Part shown: piece by piece, positions 1 to 9,370 of the stretch
Numbering within the stretch: the stretch's first letter is position 1
Layout: each line of letters begins with the position of its first letter
Assembly: GCF_018424685.1 (NCBI RefSeq)
Contig: NZ_QTKX01000001.1
Span: forward strand, 1,612,001-1,676,000
Length of the DNA stretch: 64,000 nucleotides
Direction of reading: 5' to 3'
DNA from: Mesobacillus boroniphilus
Lineage (GTDB): Bacteria > Bacillota > Bacilli > Bacillales > Cytobacillaceae
Position numbers and translations under genes: made by a program
The notes under the pieces: generated by a model
The model's input: only the letters and a program-made list of their open reading frames with translations
Databases searched by the model: none
Told to the model about the DNA's origin: nothing

Positions 1-2555
1 GCATTGTAGCAGAATTCGATCGAACTCTTTTCACCGCCGTGCTCTCCGCAAATACCAGTCTTTAGGCCAGGCTTAGTCTGGCGGCCAAGTTCCACACCTG
101 TCTCAACCAACTTACCCACTCCCTCACGATCAAGGACTGCAAATGGATTTTCAGTAAGGACTTTTTGTTCGATATACGCCTGAAGGAACTTCCCTTCAGC
201 ATCGTCGCGGCTGTAACCGAATGTTGTCTGTGTCAGGTCATTCGTACCAAATGAGAAGAAGTCAGCTTCCTCGGCGATTTGGTCTGCAGTCAATGCAGCA
301 CGCGGTATTTCAATCATTGTTCCAACAGTATATTCAAAATCTTTTCCAGTTTCTTCTTTAATGCTTTGCGCAGCTGCGTTTACCAGCTCACGCATTTCCT
401 TCAACTCATTGACATGACCGACTAGCGGAATCATGATTTCAGGCTGTGCATCGATACCCTTATCAGCCAAGTTCGCTACAGCATAGAAAATCGCTCTTGC
501 CTGCATTTCATAGATTTCCGGATGAATCATACCAAGGCGGCAGCCACGGTGGCCAAGCATCGGATTGAATTCGTCCAATTGCCGTACCTTCTTAAGCAAT
601 GCTTCCTTTTCCTTAAGCTCTTTCGATTCTGGGTCCAGGATTTGCAATTTCGTAATCTCAACAATAAGTTCTTCTTTATCAGGCAAGAACTCATGTAAAG
701 GCGGATCCAGCAAACGAATTGTTACAGGCAGGCCCTGCATCACTTCAAGGATTCCTTCAAAATCCCCCTGTTGCATCGGCAGTAGTTCATCAAGTGCTGC
801 GTTTCGTTCATCGTATGTTTCAGCAAGGATCATTTTCTGGACAATAGGCACCCTTGCTGCGTCCATAAACATATGTTCAGTACGGCATAGACCAATACCG
901 CCTGCACCAAATTCCAGTGCCTTGGCTGAATCCTCAGGATTATCTGCGTTGGCACGGACTCCAATTTTACGCTCTTCATCAGCCCATGCGAGCAATAGCT
1001 GGAACTCTTCTGAAAGCTCAGGTTCGATCATCGGGATTTCACCAAGCATGATTTCACCAGTTCCACCGTCAATTGTAATGATATCACTATGTTTTACTAC
1101 CACTTCACCAACACGGAATTGTTTTTCATGCAAATCAATTTTCATTGCTTCGCAGCCACATATACATGCTTTCCCCATTCCCCGCGCTACTACAGCGGCG
1201 TGGCTTGTCATACCACCACGACTCGTAACGACAGCCTGTGCCGCAATGATTCCATGGATATCATCTGGAGTTGTTTCTGGTCGGACAAGAATGACCTTTT
1301 GGCCATCATTTGCAAGCTGTTCTGCCTCATCCGCATCAAACACTACTTTCCCGGTAGCGGCACCTGGTGAAGCAGGCAGTCCTTTTGCCAGCTGATTGCG
1401 CTCGAAATTCTCATCAATTCGGCGGTGCAGAAGCTGATCCAGTTGTTCTGGATCCACGCGAAGCAGAGCGGTCTTCTTATCAATGATCCCTTCCTTGACC
1501 AGTTCCGTGGCAATGCGGATTGCTGCTTGAGCAGTACGTTTCCCAGTTCGAGTTTGAAGGATGAACAACTCTCCGCGCTCTACTGTGAATTCAATATCCT
1601 GCATATCCTCGTAATGCTGTTCAAGACGATTGCAAGTATCAACGAATTGCTGATAAACGGCAGGCATTTCATCCTTTAATGTCTGGATTGGCTGTGGTGT
1701 CCGGATGCCTGCAACGACATCTTCTCCCTGGGCATTGATTAAGTATTCGCCGTACAATATACTCTCTCCAGTGGATGGGTCACGAGTAAATGCTACACCA
1801 GTACCGGAATCATTGCCCATATTCCCGAAAACCATGCTCTGGATATTGACAGCAGTTCCCAGGTGTGAAGGAATTTTATTCAAACGGCGGTAAACAATCG
1901 CACGCTGGTTATTCCAGGAATCAAATACAGCGTTGATGGAAAGGAATAACTGTTCCTTAGGATCCTGTGGGAAAGGCTTTCTTGTATGTTTTGTCACAAT
2001 ATTCTTATAGCCCTGAATGACTTCCTTCCAATCCTCAGCAGTCATTTCCGGATCAGATGCATATCCTTTTGCTTCCCTAGTTTCTTCAAGCAAGCGTTCA
2101 AAAAAGAACACATCAACATCAAGGACGACGTCACTGAACATTTGGATAAAACGTCGGTAAGAATCATAAGCAAACCTTGGGTTGTTCGTAAGCTTTGCCA
2201 TACCCTCGACTGTTTCGTCATTCATTCCAAGGTTCAGGATGGTGTCCATCATTCCAGGCATTGAGAACACTGCACCAGATCGCACGGATACAAGCAGTGG
2301 GTTCTCAGGGTTTCCTAGCTTCTTGCCAGTTTTCTCTTCAAGCTCCCCAAGCGCTTCAAGTATCTGTGCCTGTACTTCCGCCGGAATCGTTTTGCCAGCG
2401 TCATAATATGCATTACACGCTTCCGTAGAAATTGTGAATCCGAAAGGTACCGGCAGGCCGATATGTGTCATTTCCGCCAAGTTCGCTCCCTTACCTCCCA
2501 GAATTTCTTTCATACCGCTATTTCCTTCATTAAAAAGATAAACAAATTTAGACAT
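1..2555 (-). CDS. ppdK: pyruvate, phosphate dikinase (C-terminus cut off by window edge)
   Basis: PpdK interconverts pyruvate + ATP + Pi and PEP + AMP + PPi in the cytosol. The reading frame is open from ATG at 2555 to the window edge, about 851 codons; the family is near 880-890 residues, so roughly the last 30 are missing. Visible signatures: N-terminus MSKFVYLFNEG, the nucleotide-binding part with SVRSGAVFSMPGMMDT, the swivelling phosphohistidine motif GGMTSHAAVVARG, and near the edge TGICGEHGGE with the catalytic Cys of the PEP domain. Its start codon overlaps the ppsR stop (TGATG), so the two are translationally coupled in a ccpN-ppsR-ppdK order. The overlap supports PpdK being the target of PpsR. 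Confidence 0.95.
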   Translation of the reverse strand, partial: MSKFVYLFNEGNSGMKEILGGKGANLAEMTHIGLPVPFGFTISTEACNAYYDAGKTIPAEVQAQILEALGELEEKTGKKLGNPENPLLVSVRSGAVFSMPGMMDTILNLGMNDETVEGMAKLTNNPRFAYDSYRRFIQMFSDVVLDVDVFFFERLLEETREAKGYASDPEMTAEDWKEVIQGYKNIVTKHTRKPFPQDPKEQLFLSINAVFDSWNNQRAIVYRRLNKIPSHLGTAVNIQSMVFGNMGNDSGTGVAFTRDPSTGESILYGEYLINAQGEDVVAGIRTPQPIQTLKDEMPAVYQQFVDTCNRLEQHYEDMQDIEFTVERGELFILQTRTGKRTAQAAIRIATELVKEGIIDKKTALLRVDPEQLDQLLHRRIDENFERNQLAKGLPASPGAATGKVVFDADEAEQLANDGQKVILVRPETTPDDIHGIIAAQAVVTSRGGMTSHAAVVARGMGKACICGCEAMKIDLHEKQFRVGEVVVKHSDIITIDGGTGEIMLGEIPMIEPELSEEFQLLLAWADEERKIGVRANADNPEDSAKALEFGAGGIGLCRTEHMFMDAARVPIVQKMILAETYDERNAALDELLPMQQGDFEGILEVMQGLPVTIRLLDPPLHEFLPDKEELIVEITKLQILDPESKELKEKEALLKKVRQLDEFNPMLGHRGCRLGMIHPEIYEMQARAIFYAVANLADKGIDAQPEIMIPLVGHVNELKEMRELVNAAAQSIKEETGKDFEYTVGTMIEIPRAALTADQIAEEADFFSFGTNDLTQTTFGYSRDDAEGKFLQAYIEQKVLTENPFAVLDREGVGKLVETGVELGRQTKPGLKTGICGEHGGEKSSIEFCYN

Positions 2556-3373
2556 CAGCCAAAACTCCTCTCACTTTTTAAAATATCGAGTATCAATCCT
2601 GCAGTTTCTTCGATCGCTTTATTGGAAACATTGATGACAGGGCAGCCAACACGCTTCATGATTTTCTCTGCATAATCAAGCTCTTCCAGGATTCGTTCAT
2701 AGCTTGCATAATTTGCCCTCGCACCCAGTCCAAGCGCTTTCAGCCTTTCAGTCCTGATTTCGTTCAGCTTATCCGGCGAGATGATCAAACCGACACATTT
2801 ACTTCTTGGTATCTGGAACAATTCATCTGGCGGCTTTACCTCGGGAACAATTGGTACATTGGCTACCTTATAACGCTTGTGAGCAAGGTACATCGATAAT
2901 GGTGTTTTTGAAGTCCGTGAAACGCCAACCAGTACGATATCCGCTCTTAATATGCCGCGCGGGTCTCTGCCATCATCATATTTGACGGCAAATTCAATCG
3001 CTTCAATCTTACGGAAGTATTCATCATCGAGCTTTCGCATCATTCCCGGTTGATGGTTTGGCTCCTTATTGAACTTCTTCTCAAAGGCATTCATCAGTGG
3101 ATTCAGCAAATCCACTGCATATATCCCTTCCTCTTGGGCCCTTTTATCAAGATAAGCCTTGAGAGCTGGAACGACGATGGTATAAGCAATGATTGAACGC
3201 CCTTGCTTCGCAACCATGATGACATCTTCAATATCTTCTTCGTCCTCAACATATGAATTCCTTCTAATATCAACCTGGCCTCCGTTAAACTGGGTTGCCA
3301 CAGCCTTAACTACAAATTCTGCCGTTTCCCCGACTGAATCGGATACCACGTAGACAACTTCCTTCATATCCAA
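2555..3373 (-). CDS. ppsR: PPDK regulatory protein (bifunctional kinase / Pi-dependent phosphorylase)
   Basis: 272 residues, the usual size of the DUF299/YqfL family. Family members inactivate pyruvate phosphate dikinase by ADP-dependent Thr phosphorylation and reactivate it by Pi-dependent dephosphorylation. The N-terminus carries YVVSDSVGETAE and the P-loop GVSRTSKTP lies at residues 150-158. TTG at 3373 is the start given, with GTGAG six bases upstream; ATG at 3367 is a possible alternative. It sits between ccpN and ppdK and shares one base with the ppdK start. In B. subtilis the orthologue yqfL also follows ccpN (yqzB). The adjacent ppdK here fixes the substrate better than sequence alone would. 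Confidence 0.95.
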   Translation of the reverse strand: MDMKEVVYVVSDSVGETAEFVVKAVATQFNGGQVDIRRNSYVEDEEDIEDVIMVAKQGRSIIAYTIVVPALKAYLDKRAQEEGIYAVDLLNPLMNAFEKKFNKEPNHQPGMMRKLDDEYFRKIEAIEFAVKYDDGRDPRGILRADIVLVGVSRTSKTPLSMYLAHKRYKVANVPIVPEVKPPDELFQIPRSKCVGLIISPDKLNEIRTERLKALGLGARANYASYERILEELDYAEKIMKRVGCPVINVSNKAIEETAGLILDILKSERSFG

Positions 3374-3387
3374 AATGCGCTCACTTC

Positions 3388-4035
3388 CTAGACAGATTTT
3401 TGCTCTGCGATTTCTAGATAAACCTTTGTAATGGTTGTTTTCGTTATTCTTCCGATGACTTCGTATGATTCGGGTTTATGCTTGAGTTCCCGAACGACAG
3501 GGAGAGAATCAATTCTGTTTGTAACAAGCTTCTTAGCAGCCTGGACCAATGTTTCTTCAGGTTTCACCGTAATAATGTTTGGCATCCTCGTCATGATGAC
3601 GCTTACAGGAAGATCCTCGAGATTCTTGTTTCCGATAGCAGCCCTCAACAGGTCTTTCCTTGAGATGACTCCAGCAAGGCAACCTTCAGAATCAACAGCA
3701 TAAAGCGTTCCTACATCTTCAAGGAACATCTGGACAATGGCATCATAAACAGAAGAAGATTTTTGAACGACAATCGGATGGCCTTTATAGTCATTGACCT
3801 TAAGGTTAAGAACTTCTGTCGGTTCAAACAGTCTCTCTTTATCCTTATTGAAAAAATAGCCGACTCTCGGCCTTGCCTCGAGGCTGCCTGCCATCGTCAG
3901 AATCGCTAAGTCGGGACGGAGAGTCGCCCGCGTCAACTTCAGCTTTTCAGCAATTTGTTCACCGGTTATCGGGCCATCCTCCTTGACAATTTGGACGATT
4001 TCTTCCTGTCGTTTTGTTAGTTTAATAGAACTCAC
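3388..4035 (-). CDS. ccpN: CcpN-type transcriptional repressor, HTH plus two CBS domains
   Basis: About 215 residues. The N-terminal winged helix (KRQEEIVQIVKEDGPITGEQ, then LTRATLRPDLAILTM) is typical of CcpN/YqzB, followed by a CBS pair (roughly residues 70-205) that in this family binds adenine nucleotides. In B. subtilis CcpN represses gapB, pckA and the sRNA SR1 under glycolytic conditions; a similar role is inferred. Three possible starts are consecutive (TTG 4041, GTG 4038, GTG 4035) after a GGGGGT ribosome site. GTG at 4035 gives the best spacing (9) and best matches the B. subtilis N-terminus as I recall it. It heads the ccpN-ppsR-ppdK cluster, linking PEP formation to carbon status. 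Confidence 0.92.
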   Translation of the reverse strand: MSSIKLTKRQEEIVQIVKEDGPITGEQIAEKLKLTRATLRPDLAILTMAGSLEARPRVGYFFNKDKERLFEPTEVLNLKVNDYKGHPIVVQKSSSVYDAIVQMFLEDVGTLYAVDSEGCLAGVISRKDLLRAAIGNKNLEDLPVSVIMTRMPNIITVKPEETLVQAAKKLVTNRIDSLPVVRELKHKPESYEVIGRITKTTITKVYLEIAEQKSV

Positions 4036-4283
4036 CACCAACGTACCCCCAATAATTAATATGTAACATTATCAAGGATTTTTCTAATGTGTTATCCTTA
4101 TTAACTTATAGTATATAACATTTAGCGAAAAAGCAAAAGGAAAGGTTTTGATAATTCTTTGAATATATTAAAGAGCTGGATTTGTAGCGTTTTAATGGGA
4201 TAGATATTAATTTTATAAGCTTAAAATATGTCATACTGTTTCTCATAGTTAAAGGTTGTATGTCTTAACATGCAGATTTTTTG

Positions 4284-4580
4284 TACTGCTTTTAGTGAAA
4301 TCGGCGAAAAGTTGTCTGAACCTGGTGCTACTTCTGACAGCCTAAGGGAAATAGGCGATAAGCTGTCTGGACCTGGTGCTACTTCTGACAACTTTAAGGG
4401 AAAACGGCGGTAAGCTGTCTGAACCTGGTACTACTTCTGACAGCTTTAAGGGAAATCGGTGAAAAGTTGTCCGAACCTGGTACTACTTCTGACAGCTTTA
4501 AGGGAAAACGGCGGTAAGCTGTCCGAACCTGCTGCTTCTTCAGACAGCTTTGAGTGAAAGTAGCAAATAGTTGTACTAAA
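4284..4580. repeat. 52-bp tandem repeat array 1
   Basis: Five full units between ccpN and exoA, with a decayed sixth. AAGYTGTC recurs at 4309, 4360, 4412, 4464 and 4516 (steps 51, 52, 52, 52). Each unit is AAGYTGTC, 19 bases, GACAGCTTT (small variations), 16 bases. The two conserved blocks are inverted complements, so every unit can form a hairpin. No convincing reading frame. The same half-sites and spacings occur in the array at 57.96-58.5 kb with different intervening bases. Confidence 0.9.
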
Positions 4581-4596
4581 TCATGGAAAATAACCT

Positions 4597-4629
4597 TAAA
4601 AAATCCCCCTGAGCACGGTTCAGGGGGAT
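4597..4629 (-). terminator. exoA terminator
   Basis: Perfect 9-bp stem ATCCCCCTG / CAGGGGGAT. Read on the minus strand it is followed by a T run, directly after the exoA stop. Confidence 0.85.
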
Positions 4630-4639
4630 ACAATCAAAT

Positions 4640-5395
4640 TTATAGACTTAGTTCTAACGTAACGGGGCAGTGGTCACTCCCCATGACAAAGCATTCTGCT
4701 CCTGCTTCTTTAATTGCAGGTGCCAGTTTTTCAGAAACAATGAAATAATCTATACGCCATCCAATGTTCTTTTCTCTTACTTTATTCATGTAAGACCACC
4801 AGGTGTACACATCTTTAGCCTCAGGATGCAGGTGACGGAAGGAATCGACGAAGCCACTGGCGAGTAGCTCAGTCATTTTTCCCCGCTCCTCTTCTGTAAA
4901 TCCGGAATTTCCACGGTTTGGTTTTGGGTTTTTCAAATCGATCTCATTATGGGCGACATTCAAATCGCCACAAAGGATTACTGGTTTAGTCTCGTCCAAT
5001 TCAAGTAAGTACTCCTTTAGCTTGTCTTCCCAGGCCAAGCGGTATCCGAGGCGGGCCAAATCACGCTGCGAGTTTGGGGTGTAGACATTAACGAGATAAA
5101 ACTTTTCGAATTCTAAAGTGATTGCTCTGCCCTCATGATCGTGTTCAGCCGATCCAATTCCATACTTTACTGATAGAGGCTTTTGTCTCGAAAAAATAGC
5201 TGTTCCGGAATAGCCTTTCTTTTCAGCATAGTTCCAGAACTGGTGGTACCCTTCTAATTCAAGGCTGATCTGGCCTTCCTGCAGCTTTGTTTCCTGAATA
5301 CAAAAAAGGTCTGCGTCCGCTTCTTTAAAGAAATCTAAAAACCCTTTACGAGCACAAGCCCTTATTCCATTTACATTCCATGATACTAATTTCAT
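4640..5395 (-). CDS. exoA: exodeoxyribonuclease III / class II AP endonuclease
   Basis: 251 residues, the size of B. subtilis ExoA. It cleaves DNA 5' of abasic sites and has 3'-repair activities in base excision repair. All exonuclease III family motifs are visible in order: NVNGIR near the start, IQETK (metal-binding Glu), GYSGTAIF, VNVYTPNSQ, CGDLNVAHNEIDL (catalytic Asp/Asn), WRIDYFIVS and the terminal GSDHCPV with catalytic Asp-His. Monocistronic, with its own terminator downstream and a separate regulator gene upstream. The Mug glycosylase at 13.1 kb would generate substrates for this enzyme. Confidence 0.96.
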   Translation of the reverse strand: MKLVSWNVNGIRACARKGFLDFFKEADADLFCIQETKLQEGQISLELEGYHQFWNYAEKKGYSGTAIFSRQKPLSVKYGIGSAEHDHEGRAITLEFEKFYLVNVYTPNSQRDLARLGYRLAWEDKLKEYLLELDETKPVILCGDLNVAHNEIDLKNPKPNRGNSGFTEEERGKMTELLASGFVDSFRHLHPEAKDVYTWWSYMNKVREKNIGWRIDYFIVSEKLAPAIKEAGAECFVMGSDHCPVTLELSL

Positions 5396-5454
5396 AAATC
5401 AATAATCTCCTTGATGTTTTTTCATCCACAGTTAAAAACTCATATTGTTCTATT

Positions 5455-6864
5455 CTAGCAGTCTTCAATCAGTGATTCTAATATAGTGATTCCCTTTTTG
5501 ATATCCTCAACGGGTGCATTCGCAAAAGAAAGCCTGAAATGCTGCATTTTTTGGGTTGCATAAATCCGCCCGGGATTAATCAACACACCATTAGCGAGAG
5601 CTCTCCTGTACAAATCAGGTAATGAGATATTATGATTCAATTTAACCCATATGAAAAATCCGCCAGTAGGCCTGTTCCATTCAGCAAAACGGCTCAAGTG
5701 TTTTTCCAGTGCTTCCAGGGCAGCATTTCTTCGTACCTTTAGCTGTTTTCTTACATTCGATAAATGCTTCTCATACAATCCGCTGGATAGCCATTCTGCG
5801 GCGGCACGTTGCGATAAAGAGCTTGAACCGTAGTCGGTCTGCATTTTTAGGTCAGCCAGCCGGTCAATGACCGCTTCCGGACCGGCAATCCATCCAATTC
5901 GCAATCCAGGATTCAGGCTCTTCGACAGGCTCCCAAGATACAAAACATTTCCATGCCTGTCATGCGATTTAATGGAAGACGGCGGAGGGGAGTCCAGCCA
6001 TAAATCGCCGTACACATCGTCCTCAATGATTGGAAGCTGTGCACTTTCTGCCAGCTTGAGCAGTTCTTGCCTTCTTTTTTCCCCCATAAGAGTCCCAGTG
6101 GGATTATGAAAGGTTGGATGGCAGTATAACACAGATTTCTTACTGTGATGCGATGCCTTTATCATCTCAGGAATGATGCCCTCATTGTCCATCGGGATTC
6201 CATGCAGCTTCATTCCTGCAGACTGGAAAGTGGATAAAGAATATAGATAAGATGGATCCTCGAGGAATACTGTTGACTCTTTTTCCAATAACCCAATCGA
6301 AATAAGGTGTAAAGCCTGTAATGCACCCGAAACGACTAAAATGGATGAAGCATGGACCATGATTCCTTTTTGATTTAGGTATTTAGCAATGGCTTCCCGC
6401 AACTGTGGATTTCCTTTCGGGTCTTCATAGCCGAACGGCTCCAGTTCTTGTCCAATCTTTGTTAAAACAGTCCTCATATCCTCGAGTGGGAATAAATCTT
6501 TTGATAGTTCTCCTTTACTCAGCTGAATTAAATTCTCATTGGACTCTGCCAGATTTATAGCCTGAACCGTCGACAGGCTCGCCTGATGGGTGCCCAGTCC
6601 CACTTGTTCATTCCAATTTACTGGAGGTGCAGACCGCATGAGTGTCCATGTATTGTTAACGACTACCGTTCCCATTCCCAACTTACCTTCAACCAGCCCA
6701 TCAGCAGCCAATTCATCGAGCGCTGTTACAACTGTGCTTCTGTTCACACCGAATTGCTTTGCAAGGTCACGCTGACTCGGGAGCCTGCTGCCAACTGGCC
6801 AAATACCGTTTGTAATCTGTTCTTTTATATAATGGATTATCATTTTGTACTTTGGCGCTTTCAT
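5455..6864 (-). CDS. MocR-type regulator: GntR HTH fused to aminotransferase-like PLP domain
   Basis: About 469 residues from ATG 6864 (GGAG eight bases upstream). The N-terminal GntR winged helix covers about residues 5-70 (IKEQITNGIWPVGSRLPSQR, FGVNRSTV); the rest is a fold-type I aminotransferase domain with YLGSLSKSLNPGLRIGW, whose Lys is the expected PLP-binding residue. It is divergent from an EamA exporter at 7004, the same arrangement as ycxD/ycxC in B. subtilis. MocR proteins commonly control the neighbouring divergent gene, so it probably regulates 7004 and itself. The intergenic region carries repeated ATTGGTTG/CCAATT-type words that could be its sites. Effector unknown. Confidence 0.9.
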   Translation of the reverse strand: MKAPKYKMIIHYIKEQITNGIWPVGSRLPSQRDLAKQFGVNRSTVVTALDELAADGLVEGKLGMGTVVVNNTWTLMRSAPPVNWNEQVGLGTHQASLSTVQAINLAESNENLIQLSKGELSKDLFPLEDMRTVLTKIGQELEPFGYEDPKGNPQLREAIAKYLNQKGIMVHASSILVVSGALQALHLISIGLLEKESTVFLEDPSYLYSLSTFQSAGMKLHGIPMDNEGIIPEMIKASHHSKKSVLYCHPTFHNPTGTLMGEKRRQELLKLAESAQLPIIEDDVYGDLWLDSPPPSSIKSHDRHGNVLYLGSLSKSLNPGLRIGWIAGPEAVIDRLADLKMQTDYGSSSLSQRAAAEWLSSGLYEKHLSNVRKQLKVRRNAALEALEKHLSRFAEWNRPTGGFFIWVKLNHNISLPDLYRRALANGVLINPGRIYATQKMQHFRLSFANAPVEDIKKGITILESLIEDC

Positions 6865-7003
6865 GTCTCCTGCTCCAATCAAAATTGGTTGGGTTTAAAA
6901 TACCCCTATTGGTTGGATACATTTTACCAAGACCCAATTATATTTAAAAGATAAAACTGATTTACTGGGGTAAATTGGATGGTTTTTAACAGGGGTTGAT
7001 TAC
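6865..7003. promoter_or_regulatory. divergent promoter region between MocR regulator and EamA exporter
   Basis: 139 bases separate the two divergent starts. AATTGGTTGG near 6893 and ATTGGTTGGA near 6909 form a direct repeat, with related CCAATT words near 6935. MocR regulators bind direct repeats in such regions; operator function is inferred. Confidence 0.45.
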
Positions 7004-7897
7004 ATGGACATTAGAATGGCAGCAGCACACTTGCTCGTAATTTTATTATGGGGATCGGCATTTGCGGGGATCAGGCATGGTCTCGAAGGGTATTCTCCAG
7101 AGCACTTGTCATTCCTGCGGCTTTTGATCGGGTCAGTCGTACTTGTTTGCTATGCAGCATTAAGAAAAATGAAGCTTCCAGAAATAAAAGATTGGCCAGT
7201 GATATTCCTGTTTGGATTCCTTGGATTCGCAGTCTATCAAACAGCTCTTAATTTTGGTGAACAAACTGTCCGAGCTGGCGCTGCAAGCCTGCTCGTTTCT
7301 ACTTCACCAGTTTTTATTGGTTTATTAGGAAGGATGTTCTTCCAGGAGCGCACCGGGAAATGGTACTGGTCTGGCGCATCCATCAGCATGGCAGGAATTT
7401 TTCTCATTTCCTTCGGGGCTGGCGGAAGTTTCGAGCTTGGTATTGGCATACTCCTTATACTAATTGCTTCATTATCTGAGTCAATTTACTTTGTGTTCCA
7501 AAAAAAATACTTAGATAAGTATGGAGCTCTACCTTTTACTGCCTATACGATTTGGGCAGCCACTATTTTCATGGGTTTCTTTGCTCCAGGCATAGTTTCC
7601 CAGATTACTGAGGCACCAATAGGAGCTACGATTAGCGCTGTTTACCTTGGTCTATTCCCTACGGTGGTTGCTTACTTTGCAATTGCTTATATTACAGCTC
7701 AATCTGGCGCATCTGAAGCAGCAAGTTCCCTATACCTCACTCCAGCAGCTTCATTCCTTATTGCCTGGATTTGGCTGGGAGAAGTACCGGCAATCCTGAC
7801 AATAGCAGGCGGTGTGATTACCCTTTTAGGAGTTTCCCTGACCTATTTCAAGGGGAGGCATGAAATGGCAGAACCCTCTTTAAAAATCAAAGGATAG
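7004..7897 (+). CDS. EamA-family (DMT superfamily) 10-TM transporter
   Basis: 297 residues with ten predicted hydrophobic segments and the internal duplication typical of EamA proteins. Signature pieces: LLWGSAFAGIRHGLEGYSPE at the start of the first repeat, and a second repeat ending in WLGEVPAILTIAGGVITLLG. The family exports amino acids, metabolites or drugs; substrate unknown. Probably controlled by the divergent MocR protein, which would fit export of an amino-acid-like or PLP-linked compound (inference). The last 18 bases overlap the 3' end of the convergent photolyase-like gene. Confidence 0.88.
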   Translation: MDIRMAAAHLLVILLWGSAFAGIRHGLEGYSPEHLSFLRLLIGSVVLVCYAALRKMKLPEIKDWPVIFLFGFLGFAVYQTALNFGEQTVRAGAASLLVSTSPVFIGLLGRMFFQERTGKWYWSGASISMAGIFLISFGAGGSFELGIGILLILIASLSESIYFVFQKKYLDKYGALPFTAYTIWAATIFMGFFAPGIVSQITEAPIGATISAVYLGLFPTVVAYFAIAYITAQSGASEAASSLYLTPAASFLIAWIWLGEVPAILTIAGGVITLLGVSLTYFKGRHEMAEPSLKIKG

Positions 7898-9265
7898 CTG
7901 CTCCGATTCGCCTTCCTCTTTTTTCAGGATGTCCTTTCCTTTGCTTTTTAAGGCCTGGTATTGAAGCCGGGCATGTTTATTCATCTTTTTCACATCAACC
8001 ATAGGTGCTTCATAGCCAAGCTGATAAAAAGCAGGGTAAAGCCACGGTTCGTGGATGTATTCGTCCGGAAGCTTACTTAACTCAGGGATATATCGGCGGA
8101 TGAAAGCGCCATCCGGATCAAGCTGCCTCCCAACTTTAACAGGGTCAATGATTTTCATCTTCCTTTTCATTCCCACTTGTTGCTGGACATAGAAATCATG
8201 TACTGCTGGTTCGTAGTCTAAATATAACTCTGCCAGGGCAGAGGATGGGTTCCGCTCATCCAGCGATAAAGTATTTGCAATAAAAGACGTAACCATAGCG
8301 CGCAACGAGAAATTCATCCATCCCGTTTTATCCAGACTCCTCATGGCTGCATCGATAATCGGGATTCCCGTCCTTCCCTGCAGCCATCGCTGGAACCAAT
8401 CTTCATTCCATTCCCTTTTGATGTTACTATCATTTGGAAGTTGCTGATCTTTATTTTCTGTACTGCAAATTTTCATTCGGGCAGTAAGCTTTGATAAAAA
8501 CTCCTCAAGCTGGATTTTATCTTCCTCCAGCTCACATGCTTGCAATTTCTCATCAGTTTTTTGAAAAACAGTTCTGACCGATATATTTCCCCATGTTATA
8601 TAAGCAGAAAGCCTTGATGACGAAAGCGAGGATGGCAGCGGTTTTTGGTGATTTTCGATGTAGTTTGAGAATCTGCCTTCTAGGAATGAATCCAGCGTTT
8701 CAGCAGCCTTCATTTCTCCACCTTGCTGACCAAAGCGGATTTTATTTCCCTTGACTTTGAAATTCTGAAGTTTTTTAAAATCAGTGAACAAAAAATCAGG
8801 TATTTTTGACGGTACATCAATCTTGTTTGGAACTTCAGCAAGCAGTTCTTTTAAATAAGAGTTCAAACGATTATTAAATAGCTTACCCGGGACATTTTCA
8901 AGTTCAGGACCATAAGAAAACACGCGCTGCTCATTTTGCCTCGCCCACTCCGCAACTATGTCCATTAATCTTATATCATTGTGCAGAAATAAGTTAATAG
9001 AATCATAAATATCCAACAATTTATCCAGGACCATCTTCATCTCATTGATTGCGAAAAAAAGTTTCCCGCCCTGGTCCTCTATGCCTTTTGCCAGCTCATC
9101 CAGGCTCTCAACAACAAATTCAAAATGGCGGGCGGAAAGCGGCGCCTCCTTCCATAGTGAAGGCTCAAAAACGTACAGTGGCAATACCTCTCCTGCCCTG
9201 GCTGCTTCAGTCAAAGGCTGATGATCAGAAATACGCAAATCTTTATTGAAAAGGACGATGTTCAT
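7880..9265 (-). CDS. divergent cryptochrome/photolyase-family FAD protein
   Basis: 461 residues from ATG 9265 (GGAG, spacing 8). An N-terminal Rossmann antenna-type domain (VLFNKDLRISDHQPL) precedes a C-terminal FAD domain with WLQGRTGIPIIDAAMRSL and GWMNFSLRAM. Residues usual in class I photolyases are changed. The region of the canonical N-G-G-W-Q-W motif reads HDFYVQQQVG, and the Trp of the D-W-R motif is Glu (LDERN). Two positions of the classic Trp electron-transfer triad therefore appear lost. It may repair UV lesions by a variant mechanism or act as a light sensor; family membership is secure, activity is not. Convergent with and overlapping the EamA gene. Confidence 0.85.
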   Translation of the reverse strand: MNIVLFNKDLRISDHQPLTEAARAGEVLPLYVFEPSLWKEAPLSARHFEFVVESLDELAKGIEDQGGKLFFAINEMKMVLDKLLDIYDSINLFLHNDIRLMDIVAEWARQNEQRVFSYGPELENVPGKLFNNRLNSYLKELLAEVPNKIDVPSKIPDFLFTDFKKLQNFKVKGNKIRFGQQGGEMKAAETLDSFLEGRFSNYIENHQKPLPSSLSSSRLSAYITWGNISVRTVFQKTDEKLQACELEEDKIQLEEFLSKLTARMKICSTENKDQQLPNDSNIKREWNEDWFQRWLQGRTGIPIIDAAMRSLDKTGWMNFSLRAMVTSFIANTLSLDERNPSSALAELYLDYEPAVHDFYVQQQVGMKRKMKIIDPVKVGRQLDPDGAFIRRYIPELSKLPDEYIHEPWLYPAFYQLGYEAPMVDVKKMNKHARLQYQALKSKGKDILKKEEGESEQLSFDF

Positions 9266-9370
9266 TCGAATCACTCCGTAATTTACTCAAATGCCATGGC
9301 ACTTTAGAAAGCTCAGTGCCGTCAATATTAAACCTGAAGCTGAAAAACAGAAAAGGCCGCCTAGGCACTT

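Noticed and set aside
565..1395. 276-codon plus-strand frame
   Set aside because: Lies entirely antisense to ppdK; Ser-rich composition typical of a shadow frame and no ribosome site.
4284..4580. CRISPR array
   Set aside because: Spacers are conserved within the array, the repeat blocks are only 8-9 bp, and no cas genes are present; it is a tandem repeat. The same applies to 57961-58495 and 51661-51900.
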